From NCBI RefSeq assembly GCF_039596395.1, contig NZ_JBCNJT010000002.1:1178001-1242000 (forward strand): a stretch of DNA of 64,000 bases, read 5' to 3'. The stretch is from Fluviicola sp. Its GTDB lineage: Bacteria > Bacteroidota > Bacteroidia > Flavobacteriales_D > Crocinitomicaceae. The position numbers and the translations under genes are program-made. Within the stretch, counting starts at the first letter, position 1; each line of letters opens with the position of its first letter. Positions 18,185-25,944 of the stretch are shown here, one piece after another. Under the pieces are notes generated by a model. The model was not told the DNA's origin. It searched no databases and was given only the letters and a program-made list of their open reading frames with translations.

Positions 18185-18934
18185 TTATTTTTTCTTATTG
18201 TTCTCTTTAATGAAATTTTCAATAGCAGCGGTCATGCTTGGTGCATTTGGCATCGGAGCGTGAACATCCAGTCTGAGGTTGTTTTTCACCACTGCATTTG
18301 CCGTTGTAGGGCCGAAGGCAGCGATCAGAGTTTTGTTTTGTTTGAAATCAGGGAAGTTTTTGAACAAACTTTCAATTCCACCCGGACTGAAGAAAACAAG
18401 CATGTCGTAGTACACGTCTTCCAGATCGCTCAGATCCGAAGCAACGGTTCTGTAAAGCATTGCTTTGGTAAACGGGATTTTTGCTTCTTCCAGTGTTAAT
18501 GGAATTTTATCCTGCAAAATATCGGTACAAGGAAGCAGGAATTTCTCTCCTTTGTGTTTTTTGATCGGGTCTACCAAATCTTCAATGGTTTGTTTTCCAA
18601 AGAAAATTTTGCGTTTGCGGTAAGTCACATATTTCTGCAAGTATAAAGCAACGGCTTCTGAAATACAGAAATACTTCATCGTATCCGGAACTTCGAAACG
18701 AATTTCTTCAGCGATACGGAAAAAGTGATCTACAGCAGTTTTAGATGTTAAGATAACAGCAGTATGATCTTTAAAGTCTATTTTCTGAGTACGGAATTCC
18801 TGGACAGAAACTCCTTCCACGTGAATAAACGGCCTAAAATCAATTTTCAACTTATACTTTTCGGCCAAATCAAAATACGGAGATTTATCTCCTTCTGGTT
18901 TCGGTTGTGAAACCAATATCGTCTTAATACTCAA
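18185..18934 (-). CDS. hemD: Uroporphyrinogen-III synthase
   Basis: Closes and inverts ring D of hydroxymethylbilane in heme synthesis (cytoplasm). The 249-residue protein has the two-lobed HemD pattern: KTILVSQPKPE at the N-terminus, AVILTSKTAVDHFF (~60-75), and MLVFFSPGGIESLF with AFGPTTANAV in the second half. Sequence conservation in this family is low, but these positions and the DUF4271 neighbour are typical of Bacteroidota. It starts 31 bases after the DUF4271 stop, so the two form an operon, and it ends at a strong palindrome. Confidence 0.88.
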   Translation of the reverse strand: MSIKTILVSQPKPEGDKSPYFDLAEKYKLKIDFRPFIHVEGVSVQEFRTQKIDFKDHTAVILTSKTAVDHFFRIAEEIRFEVPDTMKYFCISEAVALYLQKYVTYRKRKIFFGKQTIEDLVDPIKKHKGEKFLLPCTDILQDKIPLTLEEAKIPFTKAMLYRTVASDLSDLEDVYYDMLVFFSPGGIESLFKNFPDFKQNKTLIAAFGPTTANAVVKNNLRLDVHAPMPNAPSMTAAIENFIKENNKKK

Positions 18935-18965
18935 GGTTTATTTTGTTTTAGCGTTCAACATTTAC

Positions 18966-19685
18966 TTAACCTAACCAGCTTGAAATCTCGCTCGGGAAAA
19001 CCAGTTTTATGGCTATCAGCAGAGGTAAAATTTCAAGGGTCCAAAGGTACAAAATTATATAATACCATGATACACCCAATTGGATGGCATGATAAAATGC
19101 GCGAATAATTCGCAAAACAATGAAAAATAAAAACGTTCCGCCAATGATTAACCGCGACTCAGTAACGAGTTCTGGCTGGAAATAAATGAAAAAGAACTCA
19201 ATCAGGATCACGATTCCGGCTGTTTGGGCCATGGTCAGGGTCAACTGGTTGACTTCCTGGATAATTTCGCGGAAACCGGTAATAGTCCCCGCAAGTGAAA
19301 TGGTGAACAGATGATATACCAACAGGATTGCTGGGAATGTGGTCAATAAAATTGTTTGATAAGTATTGAAATCCACCAGGGAAAAATGATTGTACCAGTA
19401 AATATAGATTCCGCTGATAATAATGTACTGAAGGACCAGGAAAATGGATGAAAGCGGATTTTCCCGGATACCGTTTTTGTATTGTTCTGAAAAGCTTTGA
19501 AAGAAAAACGTGTTTTGACCGAGGATCAGGAATATTTCCCGTTGTCTCAAACGTGCAGCAGATATTAATAAAAGACACATCCCTAGTGCGGCAATAATCA
19601 AATAGGAATAATGAGTGCTCCTTTCCGTGAGAACCATTACCTCATTGGCCGTTGAAGTACTGAAGAGTTGTCCGCTTAATTGCAT
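18966..19685 (-). CDS. DUF4271 membrane protein
   Basis: A 239-residue inner-membrane protein with six to seven hydrophobic segments (YLIIAALGMCLLLISAA at ~30-46; ILLTTFPAILLVYHLFTISL mid-protein). Members of DUF4271 are found beside hemD in many Bacteroidota. The function is unknown, though the conserved pairing hints at a link with heme or envelope metabolism. It is transcribed from TACTTTTG 22 bases upstream, and hemD follows. Confidence 0.85.
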   Translation of the reverse strand: MQLSGQLFSTSTANEVMVLTERSTHYSYLIIAALGMCLLLISAARLRQREIFLILGQNTFFFQSFSEQYKNGIRENPLSSIFLVLQYIIISGIYIYWYNHFSLVDFNTYQTILLTTFPAILLVYHLFTISLAGTITGFREIIQEVNQLTLTMAQTAGIVILIEFFFIYFQPELVTESRLIIGGTFLFFIVLRIIRAFYHAIQLGVSWYYIILYLWTLEILPLLIAIKLVFPSEISSWLG

Positions 19686-19706
19686 CCGCTGAATCTTTAT
19701 CCGTTA

Positions 19707-19714
19707 CAAAAGTA
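19707..19714 (-). promoter_or_regulatory. TAnnTTTG promoter box of DUF4271-hemD
   Basis: TACTTTTG on the minus strand, ending 21 bases before the DUF4271 start codon. Confidence 0.6.
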
Positions 19715-19764
19715 CTATTAATAGAATTCAAATGTTCAAATGTCAAATGTTCAATGTATAAAGA

Positions 19765-19844
19765 GTTCAAAAGTTCAAAAGTTCAAAAGTTCAAAAGTTC
19801 AAAAGTTCAAAAGTTCAAAAGTTCAAAAGTTCAAAAGTTCAAAA
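19765..19844. repeat. Ten-unit GTTCAAAA tandem array
   Basis: Ten exact 8-base units GTTCAAAA, preceded by degenerate GTTCAAAT units (from ~19735) and followed by TTTGAAC motifs at ~19862 and ~19873 that can pair with them. It occupies the divergent region between DUF4271 and the acyl-CoA dehydrogenase. Such an array is prone to slipped-strand length change. Confidence 0.92.
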
Positions 19845-19908
19845 GAAATTCCTTAAACACCTTTGAACCATGTTTGAACATGTATTTTATTCATTCGTTT
19901 GATTTCAT

Positions 19909-19916
19909 TACATTTG
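19909..19916 (+). promoter_or_regulatory. TAnnTTTG promoter box of acyl-CoA dehydrogenase
   Basis: TACATTTG followed by C, 25 bases before the ATG. Confidence 0.6.
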
Positions 19917-19941
19917 CACCGATAATTGAAAAAAAACTCGA

Positions 19942-21132
19942 ATGAAATCTGATTTATATTCTCATCCGGACTATTTATTAATGGATGAATTGCTTACAGA
20001 TGAGCAAAAGTTAGTACGTGACGCTGCTCGTGCGTGGGTAAAGAAAGAGGTTTCCCCAATCATCGACGAGCATTATGAAAAGGCAACTTTTCCGATGCAT
20101 TTGTTGAAAGGATTAGGTGAAATCGGTGCTTTTGGACCTTATATTCCGGAAGAATACGGTGGTCCGGGATTGGATCAGATTTCCTATGGTTTGATCATGC
20201 AGGAATTGGAGCGTTGTGACTCAGGATTGCGTTCTACGGCTTCCGTTCAAAGTTCATTGGTGATGTACCCGATCTGGAAGTACGGAACCGAAGAGCAAAA
20301 AATGAAATACTTGCCGAAACTGGCTACAGGAGAAATGATCGGTTGTTTCGGATTAACGGAGCCTGATCACGGATCTGACCCGGGAAGTATGATTACCAAC
20401 TTCAAAGACATGGGTGATCATTACTTATTGAACGGGGCAAAAATGTGGATTTCCAACGCACCGTTTGCAGATATCGCTGTTGTTTGGGCGAAAGACGAAA
20501 GTGGCCGTATTCACGGATTAGTTGTTGAACGCGGAATGGAAGGATTTTCAACTCCTGAAATGCACGGGAAATTATCTCTTCGCGCTTCTGCAACAGGTGA
20601 GTTGATCTTCGTAAACGTAAAAGTTCCGAAAGAAAACTTACTTCCCGGCCGTTCCGGTTTGGGAGCTCCGTTGAGCTGTCTGGATTCTGCACGTTTCGGA
20701 ATCGCATGGGGTGCTTTGGGTGCTGCTATGGATTGCTACGATCAGGCAGTGAGATATTCCAAAGAACGTTCCCAATTCGGTGTTCCGATCGGTTCATTCC
20801 AGTTGGTACAAAAGAAATTGGCGGAAATGATCACGGAGATCACAAAAGCACAGTTCATTACTTTGCGTGTCGGACAATTGAGAAACGAAGGAAGAGCAAC
20901 TTCTGCAATGATTTCGATGATCAAGAGAAACAACGTAGAGATTGCTTTGGATATCGCGCGTGAAGCTCGCCAGATCCACGGTGGAATGGGAATCACCAGC
21001 GAATATTCCATGATGCGCCACATGGCAAACCTGGAATCGGTTGTTACTTACGAAGGAACACACGACATTCACTTATTGATTACCGGAATGGACGTAACAG
21101 GAATTCCGGCTTTCACAAGAGAAAAACCTTAA
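19942..21132 (+). CDS. Acyl-CoA dehydrogenase, glutaryl-CoA dehydrogenase-like
   Basis: A 396-residue FAD enzyme that oxidises acyl-CoA esters. Visible features are CFGLTEPDHGSDPGSM (FAD/substrate loop, ~135-150), WISNAPFADIAVVW, the helical C-terminal domain with RQIHGGMGITSEYSMMRHMANL, and the catalytic Glu in VVTYEGTHDIHLLITG. The TYEGTHDIH pattern and the N-terminus (LLTDEQKLVRDAAR) fit the glutaryl-CoA dehydrogenase subgroup, which oxidises and decarboxylates glutaryl-CoA in Lys/Trp degradation. The subgroup is inference. It has its own promoter and terminator and is monocistronic. Confidence 0.9.
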   Translation: MKSDLYSHPDYLLMDELLTDEQKLVRDAARAWVKKEVSPIIDEHYEKATFPMHLLKGLGEIGAFGPYIPEEYGGPGLDQISYGLIMQELERCDSGLRSTASVQSSLVMYPIWKYGTEEQKMKYLPKLATGEMIGCFGLTEPDHGSDPGSMITNFKDMGDHYLLNGAKMWISNAPFADIAVVWAKDESGRIHGLVVERGMEGFSTPEMHGKLSLRASATGELIFVNVKVPKENLLPGRSGLGAPLSCLDSARFGIAWGALGAAMDCYDQAVRYSKERSQFGVPIGSFQLVQKKLAEMITEITKAQFITLRVGQLRNEGRATSAMISMIKRNNVEIALDIAREARQIHGGMGITSEYSMMRHMANLESVVTYEGTHDIHLLITGMDVTGIPAFTREKP

Positions 21133-21210
21133 TAATTAGTTCAAAAGGTTAGAAGGTTCAAAAAGTTTAAACGCTTTGACTCCTTTAAACTGTTTTATTT
21201 CAGAATATTA

Positions 21211-21243
21211 AAGCCTTCGGATGCATTTCCGGAGGTTTTTTTA
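21211..21243 (+). terminator. Terminator of acyl-CoA dehydrogenase
   Basis: GCCTTCGG and CCGGAGGT pair (one T-G wobble) and are followed by a T run. A TATTTTAG box directly behind it may be the promoter of the next gene. Confidence 0.75.
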
Positions 21244-21273
21244 TTTTAGCACCTCAATCTAAATGAAAAAACG

Positions 21274-21582
21274 ATGGAAAACGAAACATTAGACTCATAT
21301 ATAATGACCAACGAACCTCAGAGAGATCTTGAACGGGCGGGTGGTACTTTAGCAATGGGAATTATTTCTATTCCCCTTAGCCTGAATCTTATCGGAATAA
21401 TCCTGGCGGTAATGACTTTGACAAGAACGGGAAAAGCAATGAATGATTATAAGAATAATCCACTTTTATATACGGAATCTTCCTACAAAAAAATGAAGGC
21501 TGCCAGAATTTGTGCGATTGTAAGCCTTTCTTTATTAGGAACGGGTATTCTGGCAATTTTTGCAATTGGAGGGATAAGCTAG
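21274..21582 (+). CDS. Small membrane protein, CCC-motif/DUF4190-like
   Basis: A 102-residue protein with two hydrophobic hairpins: AMGIISIPLSLNLIGIILAV (~27-46) and ICAIVSLSLLGTGILAIFAI (~80-100), joined by a polar linker with SYKKMKAARI. This two-segment layout, with a Lys-Ala-Arg stretch before the second segment, resembles the small CCC-motif or DUF4190 inner-membrane proteins of Bacteroidota. The function is unknown. It stands alone, with a possible TATTTTAG promoter box after the preceding terminator and a bidirectional terminator behind it. Confidence 0.7.
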   Translation: MENETLDSYIMTNEPQRDLERAGGTLAMGIISIPLSLNLIGIILAVMTLTRTGKAMNDYKNNPLLYTESSYKKMKAARICAIVSLSLLGTGILAIFAIGGIS

Positions 21583-21626
21583 TTTAAATGTGAATGAGTT
21601 CGCGCGGCGGAAAGTCACCCGGATAT

Positions 21627-21659
21627 AAAAAAACCGTTGAAGCGATTCAGCGGTTTTTT
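21627..21659. terminator. Bidirectional terminator
   Basis: AAAAAACCG and CGGTTTTTT flank an inner TGAA-GCGA-TTCA stem. It ends the membrane-protein gene and the convergent helical-protein gene. Confidence 0.85.
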
Positions 21660-21685
21660 AATTGGAGCATGTTTTCGTATGATAC

Positions 21686-22027
21686 CTAGTTCCAGTTGAT
21701 TGATATCATGGAGTCATTGAACGAATCGCGTAGACGACTTAATTTTTTCGCTGCGTGTTCATCTCCTAAATTTGCCTTAGCTTTTAGTTTGTAATACAAG
21801 TCCAGGGAGTGTCCGTAAACGTCTTGTTCGAGGACTTGTTTGATTTCGGAAATGCGACCGGTTACACCAATCAGGAAGTGTTCTATTTCGCCTAATTCGT
21901 GTAATTCATCTTCCGTTAGATTTTTGAGCTTCAGTAATTTAGAATAACGCGGCAATAAAACCCCCAATAAGTCGATAAATCGATCTAATTCTCGTTGAAT
22001 GGCTGCCTGTTGTTCTTTAAATCCCAT
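21686..22027 (-). CDS. Small helical protein, unknown function
   Basis: A 113-residue soluble protein, almost entirely helical by composition (AAIQRELDRFIDLLGVLLP, ELGEIEHFLIGVTGRISEIK) and likely to form a coiled coil. No signal peptide, membrane segment or known motif is seen. The frame has the compositional look of its neighbours and is bounded by a terminator, so it is probably real. No family is recognised. Confidence 0.65.
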   Translation of the reverse strand: MGFKEQQAAIQRELDRFIDLLGVLLPRYSKLLKLKNLTEDELHELGEIEHFLIGVTGRISEIKQVLEQDVYGHSLDLYYKLKAKANLGDEHAAKKLSRLRDSFNDSMISINWN

Positions 22028-22132
22028 ATTTGAAAAGTATATCTTTTTAGGTAAGAGTAAAAATTAAAAGCGTTTTTTAACATTTGATTTTGCAGAAAGA
22101 TCTTCATTGCATCAGGGAGTCCGATTAATGCC

Positions 22133-22140
22133 TAATTTTG
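22133..22140 (+). promoter_or_regulatory. TAnnTTTG box four bases before the hemW start
   Basis: TAATTTTG then CAGC then ATG. A -7 box this close to the start codon puts the predicted transcript start at or next to the ATG, i.e. a leaderless mRNA. A TTG 23 bases upstream could be the -33 box. Confidence 0.6.
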
Positions 22141-22144
22141 CAGC

Positions 22145-23269
22145 ATGTCCGGTTGTTATATCCATATTCCTTTTTGCGCCCAAAAATGTAGTTACTGCGA
22201 CTTTCATTTTTCTACCAATCATTCGTACCAAAACGAAATGGTAGAGGCTTTGTGCACGGAATTGAAGATCCGGTCGGAATCCTGGAAGGATGAAGAATTC
22301 CAAACTATTTATTTCGGTGGCGGAACTCCGAGTGTACTCACTTCCGGACAACTGCAAAAGCTGATCGGGCAGGTAAAATCCGGTTACAGAGTAAGTAACC
22401 AGGTCGAAATAACCCTGGAATGCAACCCCGACGATTGTTCCACGGAGAATCTTACGACCTGGAAAAAATTGGGCGTAAATCGTTTGAGTATCGGCATCCA
22501 ATCCTTCAACGATGAACAACTGAAATGGATGAACAGGAGCCATTCGGCAGCCGATGGCTTAAATGCAGTGCGAAATGCCAAACAAACGGGTTTTGACGAA
22601 CTAAGCCTGGACCTGATGTACGGCTTACCTAATATGACGGCAGAAGAATGGAAAAGCCAGTTGCTGCAGGTTATTGCGTTGAACCCGGAACACATTTCAG
22701 CTTACTGTTTGACGGTTGAACAACGGACTGCTTTGTCCAAATGGGTAAAAGAAGGAAAGTTGACCGTTTCCTCCAACGAACAGCAATCCGAACAATTTGA
22801 ATTATTGGTTTCGACTCTGAAGGAAGCAGGTTATGAGCAATATGAAATTTCCAATTTTGCCCGGAATGAACATTATTCGAAACACAATACGGCTTATTGG
22901 CAAGGGGTGAAATACCTCGGAATCGGTCCTTCGGCACACGGTTACAACGGAAAAGAGCGCTATTGGAATCAAGCGAACAACAAAGCTTACATGACTGCAT
23001 TGAAACAAGGGAATTTGCCCGAAACTATCGAGATACTTTCTTCTTTTGACCGCTTCAATGAAACGTTGATGATCGGATTGCGCACCAAATGGGGAGTTTC
23101 GAAGCTTCAGTTGTTTGAGGATATTTCTCCGGATAAAGAATGGTTCAAGATCGTAAAAGATTACGAAGATCAGCAATTACTCATTGAAACGCCTGAAAGC
23201 ATTGTGCTTACGGAAGCCGGAAGGTTACTGGCAGACGGGATTGCGGCAGAACTATTTATAATTAATTAA
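22145..23269 (+). CDS. hemW: Radical SAM heme chaperone HemW
   Basis: A 374-residue cytoplasmic radical-SAM protein. The cluster-binding CxxxCxxC is CAQKCSYC (Cys 11, 15, 18), preceded by the family start GCYIHIPFC. FGGGTPS (~60) is the glycine motif, and a HemW-type C-terminal domain follows. The phenylalanine-type residue after the cysteines (CDFHF) and the missing extra N-terminal cysteine favour HemW, which loads heme onto respiratory enzymes, over true HemN. It is transcribed from a promoter that abuts the ATG. A GTTCAAAT array starts right after the stop. Confidence 0.92.
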   Translation: MSGCYIHIPFCAQKCSYCDFHFSTNHSYQNEMVEALCTELKIRSESWKDEEFQTIYFGGGTPSVLTSGQLQKLIGQVKSGYRVSNQVEITLECNPDDCSTENLTTWKKLGVNRLSIGIQSFNDEQLKWMNRSHSAADGLNAVRNAKQTGFDELSLDLMYGLPNMTAEEWKSQLLQVIALNPEHISAYCLTVEQRTALSKWVKEGKLTVSSNEQQSEQFELLVSTLKEAGYEQYEISNFARNEHYSKHNTAYWQGVKYLGIGPSAHGYNGKERYWNQANNKAYMTALKQGNLPETIEILSSFDRFNETLMIGLRTKWGVSKLQLFEDISPDKEWFKIVKDYEDQQLLIETPESIVLTEAGRLLADGIAAELFIIN

Positions 23270-23270
23270 G

Positions 23271-23318
23271 GTTCAAATGTTCAAATGTTCAAATGTTCAA
23301 ATGTTCAAATGTTCAAAT
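23271..23318. repeat. Six-unit GTTCAAAT tandem array
   Basis: Six exact 8-base units start one base after the hemW stop. They are followed by TTTGAAC (23331) and TTTTTTTGAAC (~23346), which can pair with the units. It lies between convergent genes, where such pairing could act as a terminator. Confidence 0.92.
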
Positions 23319-23364
23319 TTGATTAAACTCTTTGAACTCTTTAATTTTTTTGAACTCATTGGAG

Positions 23365-24144
23365 CTATGCTTCCAATGTCTCCAACCCAAACTGACAACG
23401 GTAATCTTCGCGTTTTTTGCGCTCTGCAAACAAATCTTTGCTGATTTTCACCAGGTTTTCCCGGTTCGGCCGCTCGTGGAATAAATGGTACTGAATGGTT
23501 TTATAGCGGGTTGAAAAAGGAACAATTCCTGCTTTTCTGGCTCTGAATTCAATATCCGTATCTTCTCCGAATCCGGGAGTGATATATGTTTCGTCAAATC
23601 CGTTGATCTTTACCAGGTCGGCTTTGTACCAGCCCATGTTTGATCCCAGTAAAGGAACCAGTTTCCGCTGCAGCAAACTCCATAAAGGGAAACTTTCTTC
23701 CACGCTGGTACTTTTATTCCGGATCATTTCGATGTATCCCGGAACAGTGCGTTCTCCATTGCGGATTTTTCGGGAAGTCTCAGCGTCCAGGTTTACGCGG
23801 CGCGCAATACAAAACCTTCCCGGCTGAATGTAACGTACGTATTCCTTCACAAAACGCGGATGAAGCACACAATCTCCGTCAATAAAGATCAGTTTGTCAC
23901 TTTCCGAAGCGCGGATCGCCTTATTGAGCATTTTCGTTTTCAGGAATCCCTGGTCGGGTTGCTGCAAATGTTTAATCGGGAAAGAAGTGCGGAATTTTTC
24001 GATCAGTTCATCGAAACACGGATCGTCGCAATCCTGTGAAATGATTACTTCGAAATCTTTTTCTTTTTGTAAAGCAACACTCCGCAGAACGGCATCCAAT
24101 GCACTGACATCTTTGTAAACGGAAATAATAAGAGTTGCTTTCAC
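23365..24144 (-). CDS. Family 2 glycosyltransferase with galactosyltransferase-like C-terminus
   Basis: A 259-residue cytoplasmic GT-A enzyme: ATLIISVYKDVSALDAVL at the N-terminus, VIISQDCDDPCF, then the metal-binding FIDGDCVLHPRF (DGD) and the acceptor-side motif GWYKADLVKINGFDE with GEDTDIEFRARKAG, typical of GT2 enzymes with a Glyco_transf_7C-like C-terminal part. The acceptor is unknown. A longer frame to 24168 includes the promoter; the GTG at 24144, four bases after TATCTTTG, is preferred and would give a leaderless mRNA. Confidence 0.85.
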   Translation of the reverse strand: MKATLIISVYKDVSALDAVLRSVALQKEKDFEVIISQDCDDPCFDELIEKFRTSFPIKHLQQPDQGFLKTKMLNKAIRASESDKLIFIDGDCVLHPRFVKEYVRYIQPGRFCIARRVNLDAETSRKIRNGERTVPGYIEMIRNKSTSVEESFPLWSLLQRKLVPLLGSNMGWYKADLVKINGFDETYITPGFGEDTDIEFRARKAGIVPFSTRYKTIQYHLFHERPNRENLVKISKDLFAERKKREDYRCQFGLETLEA

Positions 24145-24148
24145 GGCG

Positions 24149-24156
24149 CAAAGATA
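24149..24156 (-). promoter_or_regulatory. TAnnTTTG box four bases before a GTG start
   Basis: On the minus strand TATCTTTG, CGCC, GTG. It has the same spacing as the hemW and amidase promoters. Confidence 0.6.
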
Positions 24157-24220
24157 GAAAATTAACATTTACTATTTAGTAACCTTTTGGAATAGTTACG
24201 GAAGGAATTCGATTGCCCCC

Positions 24221-24228
24221 TAAATTTG
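24221..24228 (+). promoter_or_regulatory. TAnnTTTG box four bases before the amidase start
   Basis: TAAATTTG, CGGT, ATG. The predicted transcript start coincides with the start codon. Confidence 0.6.
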
Positions 24229-24232
24229 CGGT

Positions 24233-25147
24233 ATGCGGTTAGTTTATAGTTTTTTCCTTTTGGTATTTCTTTCCTTTCATTCCATGGGGCAGGGAATTAC
24301 GATTTTAATTGATCCCGGGCATGGCGGTTCGGATCCTGGGCATGAGGCTGCGGATAAAAATTTATTGCCCGAAAAGGACCTGACATTAAAAATTGCAATG
24401 AAATTCGGAGCTTATCTTTCCGAGCGACTGGAAAATGTAACGGTTCTTTACACACGGACAGATGACCGCTACCCGACATTGGATGAACGTGTAGAAATGG
24501 CGAATTCCAAAAAGGTGGATTATTTTATTTCCGTGCACATCAATGGAAGTCCGAATGTGAATATCAAAGGAACCGAATCGCATGTACATTCGATGAGCTC
24601 AAAAAAATCCGTGAAATTGGCCAGGGCATTCGAGAATGAATTCAAAACACGTGCAGGGCGCAAATCAAGAGGGGTGAAAGATTCCGATGACCGGGAACAT
24701 TCCCTGCAGGTATTGAAATTTACCGAAATGACGAGTGTATTGGTGGAATGCGGTTTCATGACCAATGTTTCCGAAGCCAATTACCTGAATACGTCGCAGG
24801 GCCAGGATGTCATTGCATCTGCTTTATTTCGTGCTATGCGCGGCCATCTGCAGGAAACGCACACCAATATTTCTTTTACCAAAAAGTCGGTAGACTCAAA
24901 AACAGTTGCAAACGGCGATAAAACCTACAGCGTTCAGATCATGAGTTCGAAGGAATGGCTGGATACCGAAAAAGGGAGTTTTAAAAACCTGAAACACGCT
25001 GTAAGCCGCTCGCAGGTTGCACAAACAGGTTATCGCTATAAGTATTTTTCCGGTAATTTTTCTTCCAGATCAGAAGCAGAAGACTACTGTAATGAAGTGA
25101 AAAAGAAGGGTTTCCCCGATTCAATCGTAGTAGAACGAAAGAATTAG
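24233..25147 (+). CDS. N-acetylmuramoyl-L-alanine amidase (Amidase_3) with SPOR-like tail
   Basis: Cleaves the amide between MurNAc and the stem peptide in the periplasm, typically at division. The 304 residues have a signal peptide (MRLVYSFFLLVFLSFHSMGQ) and an Amidase_3 domain with zinc ligands in DPGHGGSDPGHE and VHINGSPN and a catalytic Glu in VLVECGFMTN. A C-terminal SPOR-like repeat (TYSVQIMSSK to the end, ~225-304) would bind denuded glycan at the septum. The start codon follows a TAnnTTTG box by four bases. ssb lies downstream with its own promoter. Confidence 0.9.
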   Translation: MRLVYSFFLLVFLSFHSMGQGITILIDPGHGGSDPGHEAADKNLLPEKDLTLKIAMKFGAYLSERLENVTVLYTRTDDRYPTLDERVEMANSKKVDYFISVHINGSPNVNIKGTESHVHSMSSKKSVKLARAFENEFKTRAGRKSRGVKDSDDREHSLQVLKFTEMTSVLVECGFMTNVSEANYLNTSQGQDVIASALFRAMRGHLQETHTNISFTKKSVDSKTVANGDKTYSVQIMSSKEWLDTEKGSFKNLKHAVSRSQVAQTGYRYKYFSGNFSSRSEAEDYCNEVKKKGFPDSIVVERKN

Positions 25148-25159
25148 CCCGAAATGTAT

Positions 25160-25167
25160 TATTTTTG
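25160..25167 (+). promoter_or_regulatory. TAnnTTTG promoter box of ssb
   Basis: TATTTTTG, 45 bases before the ssb ATG. Confidence 0.55.
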
Positions 25168-25212
25168 TGGAGAAACACACTTCAAACATTATAATTTACC
25201 AGCAATAAAAAT

Positions 25213-25665
25213 ATGGCAACTGTTTTTGAAACACGCTTGATTGGAAATATTGGAAAGGACGCCGTTGTGAAACAAATGGAGCGCGGAGTCATTGCAGTAA
25301 ATTTTCCGGTTGCGCACAATAAGAATTGGCGCGATAAGCGTACTGGAGAAGCAAGGACCAAAACAACCTGGGTAAATTGCACCATTTGGAAGAAAGAAGG
25401 CGCCAACATGCGTATCCTGGATTTTTTAAAGAAAGGAGCATTGGTTGAATTGGTGGGAACGCCGTTTGCAAAATCCTTTTCCCAGGAAGACGGTTCTTCC
25501 AGGTCTGAAATCCGCTTGAATGTATCCCGGACAAATATTTTAAGACCTGCAAAATGTGAAGATGATCTTCCGTTTGACATGATCGACGACAACGAATCAC
25601 CATGTGAAGACGAAGGTTGCGATGCAAGTTTGGACGATTTTACATTGACTGAAGACGATTTTTAG
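25213..25665 (+). CDS. ssb: Single-stranded DNA-binding protein
   Basis: A 150-residue protein with one OB-fold (residues ~1-110: RLIGNIGKDAVVKQ, KTTWVNCTIWKKEGANM, FLKKGALVELVGTPF) and an acidic C-terminus ending LTEDDF, the tail that recruits replication and repair partners. It coats single-stranded DNA. Several Cys residues in the linker before the tail (CEDEGCDASL) are uncommon for SSB. It has its own TAnnTTTG promoter and is followed by tRNA-Asn. Confidence 0.93.
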   Translation: MATVFETRLIGNIGKDAVVKQMERGVIAVNFPVAHNKNWRDKRTGEARTKTTWVNCTIWKKEGANMRILDFLKKGALVELVGTPFAKSFSQEDGSSRSEIRLNVSRTNILRPAKCEDDLPFDMIDDNESPCEDEGCDASLDDFTLTEDDF

Positions 25666-25727
25666 CGTTGAAAGTCAGGCTAGTACTGGATTTAATTAAA
25701 AATAATTTCATTTTTTTTTAATCGGGG

Positions 25728-25759
25728 TTGTATTAAACACAATTCTTTGTCTATATTTG
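25728..25759 (+). promoter_or_regulatory. Promoter of tRNA-Asn
   Basis: TTG (25728-25730), 21 bases, TATATTTG (25752-25759): a textbook Bacteroidota -33/-7 pair, 18 bases before the tRNA. Confidence 0.7.
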
Positions 25760-25777
25760 CAACCGCGAAAGCAAGAT

Positions 25778-25851
25778 TCCTTCTTAGCTCAGTTGGTTAG
25801 AGCATCTGACTGTTAATCAGAGGGTCGCTGGTTCGAGCCCAGCAGAGGGAG
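25778..25851 (+). tRNA. tRNA-Asn (anticodon GTT)
   Basis: A 74-base cloverleaf. The acceptor stem TCCTTCT pairs with AGAGGGA (one T-G), the D-arm is AGCTCAGTTGGTTAGAGC, the anticodon loop CTGTTAA carries GTT, and the T-loop is GTTCGAG. The discriminator is G; CCA is not encoded in full. A promoter precedes it and a terminator follows. The last 17 bases of the tRNA, plus one base beyond, recur 110 bases downstream. Confidence 0.96.
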
Positions 25852-25858
25852 CAGATTA

Positions 25859-25884
25859 AGTCCGATTTTTACGTCGGACTTTTT
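25859..25884 (+). terminator. Terminator of tRNA-Asn
   Basis: AGTCCGA, an 8-base loop, TCGGACT, then T residues. Confidence 0.85.
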
Positions 25885-25944
25885 CATTTATTACTATTTC
25901 TGGGCAAGAAGTTTATCCCGGCTGAAGCGCAGCGAAACGCCGGG

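Noticed and set aside
19754-19945. Frame rich in SSKVQKFK repeats
   Set aside because: It is the GTTCAAAA tandem array translated; it overlaps the dehydrogenase promoter and start.
7096-23318. GTTCAAA arrays as CRISPR
   Set aside because: The units are 8-10 bases and contiguous, with no spacers and no cas genes in the window.
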